Assembly: GCA_017998555.1 (NCBI GenBank)
Contig: JAGOCU010000013.1
Span: 1-17,146, forward strand
Origin: Thermoflexales bacterium
GTDB taxonomy: Bacteria > Chloroflexota > Anaerolineae > J036 > Brachytrichaceae
DNA: 17,146 nt
Reading direction: 5' to 3'
Position numbers and translations under genes: made by a program. This document shows positions 7,995 through 13,741 of this stretch, piece after piece. A model generated the notes under the pieces. It ran no database searches, had not been told where the DNA came from, and worked only from the letters and a program-made list of their open reading frames with translations. How positions within the stretch are numbered: the stretch's first letter is position 1; each line of letters starts with the position of its first letter.

Positions 7995-9770
7995 CTACTT
8001 CACAGCCAGCAGGTCCATCTCAACGGCCTCGGAGTGCTCCTGGCCTTTGAACTGCATGTCAAAGAGATGCCGGTACTCGCCTTCCAGGGCGTACAGCGCG
8101 GCGTGCGTCCCTTCCTCGACCACCCGCCCGTCCCGCAAGACGACGATGCGGTCCGCATTCATCACCGTGCTGAGCCGCTGGGCGACGATCAGGGCGGTCC
8201 GGCCCTTGAGCACCTCGGACATCGCCTGCTGGATGCGCTGCTCAGTCGCCGTATCAACCGCCGACGTCGCCTCATCCAGGATCAGAATGCGCGGATCGAT
8301 CAGCACGGCCCGGGCCAGCGCCACGCGCTGTTTCTGCCCGCCGCTCAGCCCGACCCCGCGCTCGCCAACCTTGGTGTCAAAGCCTTTGGGCAGCGTGTCC
8401 GCGAATTCGGCCACCTGGGCGACCGTCGCGGCGGCAAGGACCTGCGCCTCGGTCGCATCCGGGTTGCCAAAGGCGACGTTCTCGCGCAGGGTCGCCGAAA
8501 AGAGGAAGGTCTCCTGCGGCACCAGACCGATTTGACGCCGCAGTTCACTCCGTTTGACATCCCGCACGTCGATGCCGTCTATCAGCACCCGCCCGCCGGT
8601 CACATCGTAGAAGCGCGGCACCAGGTTGATGACCGAGGACTTGCCGCTCCCCGTGCCGCCCAGAATCGCGACTGTCTCGCCGCGCTCAGCGGTAAAGCTC
8701 AGCCCGCGCAGGACTTTTGTCGAGGGATCGTCCGGAAAGCTGAAACTGACATCCTCAAACGTCACTCGGGCCGGCCCATTGCGCGGCAGCGGCACGGTCA
8801 CGTCTTTGTCGAGCAGCGTCTCGGCGGCATCGTAGAGCTGGAACACCCGAGGCGCGGCCGCCGCCGCCTGGCGGGTGATGTTGGTCAGCCAGCCCAGAAG
8901 CCTGACGGGCCAGATCAGACCCCAGATGTACCAGTTGAACGAGAAGAAGGTCCCCATCGAGAGCGTGCCCTCGATCAAGCGGTGCGCGCCGGCAAGGACC
9001 AGAACGATGAACATCATGCCCGAGACGAAGTCCATCCACGGGAAGTACTCGGCTTCAATTCGAGCCCGCGCGACATTCTTGCCCCGATTCAGCCGGTTCT
9101 GCAGATCAAACAGCGACGAGGCGTAGCCCTCGCGGGCAAAGGCTTTCACCACCCGCACCCCGGCCACGTTTTCCTGCAGCGTCGTGGTCAGCTTGCCCAT
9201 CTGCTCGCGCACGGCTTCCCAGGCCGGGTCGATCCGGGTCCGGAAACGAAACACGCCCAGCACGATCAGCGGCATCGGCATGATGACGAGGATTGCCAAC
9301 TGCCAATCGATCAGAAGCAGGATAACCAGGGTGGAGGTCAGGGCAAATCCCTCTGTCACCAGGGTCGAAAACCCAAATGTCACGAGCTGCTCGACGGTGT
9401 CGAGATCGCTCAGCATGCGCGACATGATTTGACCGGTCGGCATGGTCGTGTAGTACGAGTACGGCTGGTATTGCAGTTTTCGAAACAACGCGTTCCGCAG
9501 CGTGCGGACGACGTCCGTGCCAAGCGTGCCCTGCATGACCTGTCGGATGTAGTTGATGATGCTGAAACAAACAACAGCGCTCAACAGGAGGAGCATGTAC
9601 AGCCCAACCGCATTCAGGTCCAGCTTCTGCACGCCTTCGTCGATCGCCAGACCCATCAGGCGTGGCTCGATCTGCCCGATGACCATGGCGACGAGTGAGA
9701 GCAGACCCACCAGCAGGAAGCGCCCCCGAAAAGGCTTGATGAATGGAAGAAGACGTTTCAAGTAGGACAT
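7995..9770 (-). CDS. ABC exporter half-transporter, first gene of the transporter cluster
   Basis: A 591-residue fused membrane-ATPase exporter half. The membrane domain covers about residues 1-315, with helices near 15-35, 55-75, 135-175 and 250-290. The ATPase domain has Walker A GGTGSGKS (371-378), Q-loop Gln419, signature LSGGQ (475-479) and Walker B ILILDE (495-500) with the catalytic Glu500. The switch position, normally His in A-H-R-L-S-T, is Gln531 (AQRLST), a change known in degenerate sites of heterodimeric exporters. I chose the ATG at 9770 (MSYLKRLLPF) over a TTG at 9788, which lies within the attenuator's T-run; neither has a Shine-Dalgarno sequence. The start is 16 nt from an intrinsic terminator, so expression needs read-through. 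A likely partner is the half-transporter at 1-1028. The substrate is unknown. Confidence 0.93.
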   Translation of the reverse strand: MSYLKRLLPFIKPFRGRFLLVGLLSLVAMVIGQIEPRLMGLAIDEGVQKLDLNAVGLYMLLLLSAVVCFSIINYIRQVMQGTLGTDVVRTLRNALFRKLQYQPYSYYTTMPTGQIMSRMLSDLDTVEQLVTFGFSTLVTEGFALTSTLVILLLIDWQLAILVIMPMPLIVLGVFRFRTRIDPAWEAVREQMGKLTTTLQENVAGVRVVKAFAREGYASSLFDLQNRLNRGKNVARARIEAEYFPWMDFVSGMMFIVLVLAGAHRLIEGTLSMGTFFSFNWYIWGLIWPVRLLGWLTNITRQAAAAAPRVFQLYDAAETLLDKDVTVPLPRNGPARVTFEDVSFSFPDDPSTKVLRGLSFTAERGETVAILGGTGSGKSSVINLVPRFYDVTGGRVLIDGIDVRDVKRSELRRQIGLVPQETFLFSATLRENVAFGNPDATEAQVLAAATVAQVAEFADTLPKGFDTKVGERGVGLSGGQKQRVALARAVLIDPRILILDEATSAVDTATEQRIQQAMSEVLKGRTALIVAQRLSTVMNADRIVVLRDGRVVEEGTHAALYALEGEYRHLFDMQFKGQEHSEAVEMDLLAVK

Positions 9771-9786
9771 TGTTGGAAAAGGAAAC

Positions 9787-9818
9787 AAAAAAGACCGTAA
9801 GCGTTTTGCTCACGGTCT
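9787..9818 (-). terminator. Intrinsic terminator (attenuator) ahead of the ABC cluster
   Basis: On the minus strand an 11-bp stem (9808-9818 with 9792-9802, one G-U pair, five-base loop AAAAC) is followed at once by a run of six T. No minus-strand protein gene of any length ends upstream, while a strong promoter lies about 230 bases upstream. The hairpin therefore most likely ends a leader RNA and acts as an attenuator for the 7995-9770 gene. It could instead end an independent small RNA. I could not find an obvious competing antiterminator. Confidence 0.8.
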
Positions 9819-10041
9819 CGGGGGCCTCAGAGGGGTCTGATAAGGGGGCTCAGAATGCCATTTGTGTGTCACACGTCAGCAAACCAGCCACCCCGGTCCA
9901 GGAGATCGGAGCACGGTGCGCGAAAAATGCGCGGCCCAAGCCCGCATTGTTACCGCCATTGGGAATCATCCTCACCATGTTCTAGCCTCGCTGTGTCAGT
10001 GGATTCATCTGCTTCAGGCTTTCGCCCGCCTAACCTGTGAC
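9819..10041 (-). promoter_or_regulatory. Untranslated leader of the ABC cluster, unknown RNA class
   Basis: This is the stretch between the predicted transcription start (near 10041) and the attenuator. It contains a small hairpin with a GAAA loop (CGGGC-GAAA-GCCTG), two imperfect copies of CTGAGCCCCC/CTGAGGCCCCC just before the terminator, a TCAGA-CCCC-TCTGA hairpin between them, and a possible short peptide gene (9850-9978). I compared it by eye with T-box, cobalamin, SAM, TPP, FMN and c-di-GMP elements and found no convincing match. It may be a peptide-based attenuator, a riboswitch of a class I do not recognise, or a small RNA gene. Confidence 0.5.
9850..9978 (-). CDS. Possible 42-residue leader peptide
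   Basis: An ATG at 9978 opens 42 codons beginning MVRMIPNGGNNAGLG, ending CDTQMAF and stopping with TGA at 9850-9852. A weak GAGG lies about 8 bases upstream. The stop is 31 nt before the attenuator stem, so a ribosome stalled or moving on this frame could affect folding downstream. Ribosome-dependent leaders of this kind control some ABC drug exporters (bmrCD in Bacillus) and ABC-F resistance genes. There is no codon run that names an inducer, and the frame could be fortuitous in GC-rich DNA. Confidence 0.3.
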   Translation of the reverse strand: MVRMIPNGGNNAGLGRAFFAHRAPISWTGVAGLLTCDTQMAF

Positions 10042-10047
10042 TAAGCG

Positions 10048-10076
10048 AATATATCACGCGCCTCGCCGGCTGTCAA
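10048..10076 (-). promoter_or_regulatory. Sigma70-type promoter for the ABC cluster leader
   Basis: The minus strand has TTGACA (10071-10076), a 17-bp spacer and TATATT (10048-10053): a perfect -35, optimal spacing and five of six -10 bases. Transcription would start near 10041 and run through the leader to the attenuator at 9787-9818. It is the best promoter in the window. Confidence 0.8.
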
Positions 10077-10340
10077 TGACCCGCAAAACCAGAAACGTGG
10101 CTGTTGCAAAGTCCCAATACCGCGAATGGCCGGCGGTCCCTCAAGGGCGGATCATTGCGTTGAGCAGGGCAACCGGAGGCGGTGTGGCCCGCTCCGGCGT
10201 ATGCCGGAGCGGGCCACACCGCCTCCGATGAACAAGTCTCCAGGTGGGCTATCATTTGAGCTCGTTCAAGATGGTCGGAACGCGGCGCGCCGAAAGGAGA
10301 GCCACCCGCGCCCCGCGTATTACGCAAATCGAAACCCACC
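10077..10340. other. Non-coding spacer upstream of the methyltransferase operon
   Basis: No convincing protein gene is seen on either strand here; open frames are short and look unlike proteins. The stretch holds the 25-bp hairpin at 10174-10227. An AAAGGAGAG near 10293-10301 resembles a Shine-Dalgarno but has no start codon at the right distance. A TATTAC (10318-10323) and a TATCAT (10250-10255) are weak -10 candidates without a matching -35, so the plus-strand operon promoter is not located. No cobalamin riboswitch hallmarks are visible. Confidence 0.5.
10174..10227. repeat. 25-bp perfect hairpin with GTAT loop in the divergent region
   Basis: Arms 10174-10198 and 10203-10227 are perfect reverse complements over 25 bp, with a four-base loop GTAT. 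The inner part again reads CGGC-loop-GCCG, like the other four hairpins. It differs from them in its loop and in lying between divergent units rather than after a gene. It has no T-run on either side. Confidence 0.9.
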
Positions 10341-11423
10341 ATGCATTCAAAGGAACGGTTGAGAACAGCCCTGGATCACCGGGTCGCGGACCGGGTGCCG
10401 ATGATGATGTCGGCCAACCCGTGGGTGATTGAAAAGCTCAAAACCCGCCTGCAGGTCTCCACCGACCGCGAACTGCTCAAGGCCATGCATCTCGATCTCT
10501 TCGATATGCGCGGCTTTGACTACAAAGGCGCGGTCGGACCCCGATACGTCGGACCCGCCCACATGAATATCCCCGCCACCTGGTGCGGCGACCCCCTGCC
10601 GCTGTTCGGCTACCACGAGGTCATCACCGAGACGGCTTTCGGGAAAGCGTGGTCCATGGGCGCGCCGCCGCTTGCCGGGCTGAATACCATTGAGGAGCTC
10701 AGCCGTTACCCATGGCCCCAGGCCGAGTGGTTCGATTACGCCGGCGTGCGCCGCGAATTGGAACCCTGGGCGGAGGATTTCGCGATCGCGCTGACCGGGC
10801 CCTCGGTTTTCCAGCACGCCACGTTGTGCCGCGGCGTCGGGCAACTTCTGCTCGACATGGCAGCCGAGCCTGAGCTGACCACGTATATCCTGGACCGGTT
10901 CTTCGACTTCTACTACGAATACACCCGCCGCATCCTCGAGGTCGCTGGCGATCTGATCGACATCGTGCGGTTGGCGGACGACATCGGGGCCGAAAACGCG
11001 CTGCTCGTGAGCCCGCGCATGATCAAGCGCTACCTGGGCCAGCGCATCACGAAGTTCGCCGCGCTGGCCCATCAACACAACGCAAAACTGCTCTTCCACA
11101 CCGATGGCAACGTCCGGCAGATCATCCCGGATCTCATCACCTGGGGTGTCGACATCCTGGATCCGGTCCAGCCCGAGGTGCCTGCGATGAGTCATCCTTC
11201 GCTCAAGGCCGAATTCGGCGACCGACTGTGTTTCTCGGGCGGTGTCAGCGCTCAGCGTGTCTTGCCGAGCGGGAGCGTCGACGATGTCAAGGCCGAAACG
11301 CGCCGGGCCATCCGCGAACTTGGCGGCGGTGGCGGCTATGTCCTCTCGCCGGGGCATCCGTCTTTTCAGAGCGACGTGCCGATCGAGAACATCCTGGCGA
11401 TGTATTCCGTTGGACTGGAATAA
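10341..11423 (+). CDS. UroD/MtaA-family corrinoid methyltransferase (putative methyl-donor MT-I)
   Basis: A 360-residue TIM-barrel protein of the uroporphyrinogen decarboxylase superfamily. The N-terminus KERLRTALDHRVADRVP and the C-terminal GGVSAQRVLPSGSVDDV and GGYVLSPGHP (332-341) are typical of the methyltransferase branch rather than haem-synthesis UroD. In this branch the enzyme takes a methyl group from a donor and loads it on a corrinoid protein, or unloads it. Where MtaA, MtbA and CmuA carry the zinc motif H-x-C, this protein has HTD (253-255), so a thiol acceptor such as coenzyme M is unlikely. Next to a corrinoid protein and a pterin methyltransferase it best fits the substrate-specific first enzyme of an O-demethylase-like (VdmB/MtoB type) system. 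The substrate is unknown. The ATG at 10341 has no Shine-Dalgarno, but the conserved start supports it. Confidence 0.85.
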   Translation: MHSKERLRTALDHRVADRVPMMMSANPWVIEKLKTRLQVSTDRELLKAMHLDLFDMRGFDYKGAVGPRYVGPAHMNIPATWCGDPLPLFGYHEVITETAFGKAWSMGAPPLAGLNTIEELSRYPWPQAEWFDYAGVRRELEPWAEDFAIALTGPSVFQHATLCRGVGQLLLDMAAEPELTTYILDRFFDFYYEYTRRILEVAGDLIDIVRLADDIGAENALLVSPRMIKRYLGQRITKFAALAHQHNAKLLFHTDGNVRQIIPDLITWGVDILDPVQPEVPAMSHPSLKAEFGDRLCFSGGVSAQRVLPSGSVDDVKAETRRAIRELGGGGGYVLSPGHPSFQSDVPIENILAMYSVGLE

Positions 11424-11431
11424 GGACACAC

Positions 11432-12070
11432 ATGGACCCCAAGCTCGCCGCGATTTTTGAAGCCGTCCTCGAGGGCGACATGCCGGGCGCAAAGGCCGCG
11501 ATCCAGGCCGCTCTCGACGCAGGACTGGCGCCGAACGCCATTCTCAACGATGGCATGATCGCCGCAATGGCGGAGGTCGGCCGGCGCTTTGAGGAGGGCG
11601 ACTATTACGTCCCGGAGATGCTGATCTCGGCCCGCGCCATGCAGGCCGGCCTGGCCATTCTGAAGCCGCATTTGCAGAGCGGTGGCGATCAACCGGCGGG
11701 AACGGTCTTGATCGGCACGGTCAAGGGCGACCTGCACGACATCGGCAAGAACCTTGTGGCGCTGATGCTCGAGGGCGCGGGCTTCGAAGTCAGGGACCTC
11801 GGAGTAGACGTGTCCGCTGACAAGATCGTCGAAGCCATCCGAACCGGGGGCGCGAACATCCTCGCCCTGTCCGCCCTGCTGACCACCACCATGCCCTATA
11901 TGAAGACGACCATTGATGCCATACGCCAGGCCGGGCTGCGCGACACCATCAAGATCATGGTGGGCGGCGCCCCGGTCAACGCCGAATACGCCAGCCAAAT
12001 CGGCGCCGACGGCTACTCACCCGACGCAAGCCGCGCCGTCCGGCTTGCTCACACGTTGATGGGCGCCTGA
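11432..12070 (+). CDS. Methyltransferase corrinoid (B12-binding) protein
   Basis: A 212-residue MtaC/MtbC/VdmA-type corrinoid protein. Residues 1-85 form the helical cap domain (GMIAAMAEVGRRFEEGDYYVPEML). Residues 90-212 form the Rossmann B12 domain, with D100-x-H102-x-x-G105 (DLHDIG) providing the His ligand to cobalt, followed by SALLTTTM (147-154) and MVGGAPV (177-183). It carries the methyl group between the two methyltransferases. The start at 11432 is chosen from AAGGA (11422-11426) five bases upstream and from family length; the frame is open further upstream, but that part overlaps the preceding gene and is unlike the family. The gap to the previous gene is 8 nt and to the next 5 nt, so this is a tight operon. 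Confidence 0.95.
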   Translation: MDPKLAAIFEAVLEGDMPGAKAAIQAALDAGLAPNAILNDGMIAAMAEVGRRFEEGDYYVPEMLISARAMQAGLAILKPHLQSGGDQPAGTVLIGTVKGDLHDIGKNLVALMLEGAGFEVRDLGVDVSADKIVEAIRTGGANILALSALLTTTMPYMKTTIDAIRQAGLRDTIKIMVGGAPVNAEYASQIGADGYSPDASRAVRLAHTLMGA

Positions 12071-12075
12071 GGCCG

Positions 12076-12945
12076 ATGATGGACACGACCCTCTCGCTGA
12101 ACGACAGCACCATCGTGATCGGCCCAGTTCGCCCTTTTGTCATCATTGGCGAACGGATCAATCCCACCCGCCGCAAGAAATTGGCCGACGCCATGGCCGC
12201 CGGGGATTTCAGCCTGATCCAGGATGAGGCCCGCGTCCAGGCGAAGGCGGGCGCCCACGTGCTGGATGTCAACGCAGGCGTGCCCGGATGCGAGGAGCCT
12301 GCCCTGCTCCGCGCTGCAACGCTGGCCGTCATGGACGCCGTCAAGCTGCCGCTGTGCCTTGACAGCGCCAACCCGGACGCGCTCGCGGCGGCCTTGGCGG
12401 TCTACCCCGGCAAGGCCTTGATCAACTCAACCACGGCCGAGGAGAGAATGATGGACGTCGTTTTCCCATTGGCCCATCAGTATGGCGCGGCCATCATCGG
12501 CGTGCTCACCGACGACAGGGGTGTGCCGGCCACCGCCCGGGAGCGCCTGATGACGGCCGAAAACCTGATCAAACGGGCGGGAGACCACGGCATCGCCGTC
12601 GAGGACATCCTGATCGATCCGCTTGCGCTCGTGGTGAGCGCCGATGACCAGGCCGCCCGGATCACGCTGGAGTCGATTCTGTTGATCCAGGCTGAGCTGG
12701 GCGTCAACATGTGCCTGGGCGCCAGCAATGTCTCATTTGGTCTGCCTGATCGCAAGATCCTCAACGCCGCTTTCCTCGCGCTGGCCATTTCGCGCGGCCT
12801 GACGTCGGCCATCACGGATCCGACGGTTGCCGAAATTCAGACCGCCCTCCTGGCCTGCGACCTTCTGATGGGTCATGACGCGTACTCCATGCGTTGGATC
12901 AAATCGTTTCGCGCCCGCCAGAAGGCGGCGGCGGCGAAAGCGTGA
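12076..12945 (+). CDS. Methyltetrahydrofolate:corrinoid methyltransferase (pterin-binding, MT-II)
   Basis: A 289-residue single-domain pterin-binding TIM barrel like AcsE/MeTr, MtvA and the MetH pterin domain. Landmarks in order are GERINPTRRKKL, DVNAGVPGCEE, LDSANPDALAAAL, INSTTAEE, LIDPLALVV and GASNVSFGLPDRK. It exchanges methyl groups between the corrinoid protein and tetrahydrofolate; in a demethylase system it would make methyl-THF. ATG codons lie side by side at 12076 and 12079; GAGG (12069-12072) overlaps the preceding stop, and spacing slightly favours the second. The C-terminus is a short Lys/Ala-rich tail. The direction of transfer and which pterin is used cannot be told from sequence. 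Confidence 0.93.
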   Translation: MMDTTLSLNDSTIVIGPVRPFVIIGERINPTRRKKLADAMAAGDFSLIQDEARVQAKAGAHVLDVNAGVPGCEEPALLRAATLAVMDAVKLPLCLDSANPDALAAALAVYPGKALINSTTAEERMMDVVFPLAHQYGAAIIGVLTDDRGVPATARERLMTAENLIKRAGDHGIAVEDILIDPLALVVSADDQAARITLESILLIQAELGVNMCLGASNVSFGLPDRKILNAAFLALAISRGLTSAITDPTVAEIQTALLACDLLMGHDAYSMRWIKSFRARQKAAAAKA

Positions 12946-13019
12946 GTGTGGGTTGCCAAATGCTCCCAACTTCCAGACATCTCACGCGTGAAACAAACGG
13001 AAGCGATCCGCCTCCTGTC

Positions 13020-13721
13020 ATGATTCTGGCCTGCCCTGTGTTTCGGGCCTGGCTGGAGGCGAATTTACCCAAGGATCACGCAATCAACGTTGCGTTTCTG
13101 GATGAGGGCTTGCATGCGCGCCCGGCGAACCTGCGCCAAGCCATTCAGACCGCCATCGACGGGCTTGAGCGGCCCAGCCTGGTCGCGCTCGCCTATGGCC
13201 TGTGCGGAAACGGCTTGCACGGCGTGCAAGCGCGAGAGCATACGCTCCTAATCCCGCGCAGCCCGGACTGCATCGCCATCCTGCTGGGCTCACACGCGGC
13301 CTACCAGACCCAGATGGAGGACGAGCCCGGCACCTATTTTCTATCGCCCGGATGGATCGCCAGCGGCAAGAACCCGCTGGACGAGAGCATCGCGCTTGAG
13401 CGCAAACATGGCGCCGAGACCGCCGCCTGGTTGATGGACATGCAATATCGGCACTACCGGCGACTCATCCTGATCGGCCAGGACCCGCAGGCGATGGAAG
13501 CCGTGCGGCCACGGGCGCTGGAAATTGCCGAATACTGCGCGCGCTGGGGGATGCGCTACGAGGAACGGCTTGGATCGGGTGATTATCTGCGGCGCCTGCT
13601 GGCCGGCCTTTCCGATATCGCGGAGGCGGCGGCTGGCGCTGGCGGCGCGGACGGCATCGGGGATGACTTTCTGATCATTGCGCCTGGCGAAGAAGTTCGC
13701 CAGACTCTCTTTGAGCGCTGA
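13020..13721 (+). CDS. DUF1638 protein of the corrinoid methyltransferase operon
   Basis: A 233-residue protein matching the DUF1638 family by its opening MILACPVF, then LDEGLHARP, YGLCGNG (59-65), IPRSPDCIAILLGS and GTYFLSPGWI. It has no solved biochemical role that I know of; family members often lie beside corrinoid methyltransferase genes, so a part in methyl-group metabolism is inferred. Conserved-looking Cys5, Cys62 and Cys84 with His32 could bind a metal or corrinoid, but that is speculation. The start is uncertain: an ATG at 13020 fits the family start, while in-frame ATG 12960, GTG 12942 (overlapping the previous stop) and ATG 12894 also exist. The stretch 12960-13019 has poor third-position GC compared with the rest, which favours 13020, although no Shine-Dalgarno precedes it. 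Confidence 0.8.
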   Translation: MILACPVFRAWLEANLPKDHAINVAFLDEGLHARPANLRQAIQTAIDGLERPSLVALAYGLCGNGLHGVQAREHTLLIPRSPDCIAILLGSHAAYQTQMEDEPGTYFLSPGWIASGKNPLDESIALERKHGAETAAWLMDMQYRHYRRLILIGQDPQAMEAVRPRALEIAEYCARWGMRYEERLGSGDYLRRLLAGLSDIAEAAAGAGGADGIGDDFLIIAPGEEVRQTLFER

Positions 13722-13741
13722 ATTCTGGACGCGCACGTGAT

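Noticed and set aside
8034..9698. 554-codon plus-strand frame opposite the lead ABC exporter
   Set aside because: Low-complexity Arg/His/Gln composition and no motifs; shadow of the real minus-strand gene.
9819..10041. T-box riboswitch, suggested by GGGGTGG before the terminator
   Set aside because: The motif is not followed by ACCGCG, is not part of the terminator stem, and no stem-I elements are evident; the downstream gene is not a tRNA ligase or amino-acid gene.
10228..10340. Cobalamin riboswitch before the corrinoid operon
   Set aside because: No GCCACTG-type B12 box or core junction sequence found by eye.
10037..10362. Small plus-strand frames of 60-78 codons in the divergent region
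   Set aside because: They cross the promoter or the 25-bp hairpin, lack ribosome sites and resemble no protein.
11228..11431. 68-residue N-terminal extension of the corrinoid protein
   Set aside because: Overlaps the preceding gene in another frame; AAGGA and family length support the start at 11432.
10347..11492. 381-codon minus-strand frame opposite the UroD-family methyltransferase
   Set aside because: Shadow frame; it runs antisense through two clear plus-strand genes and resembles no family.
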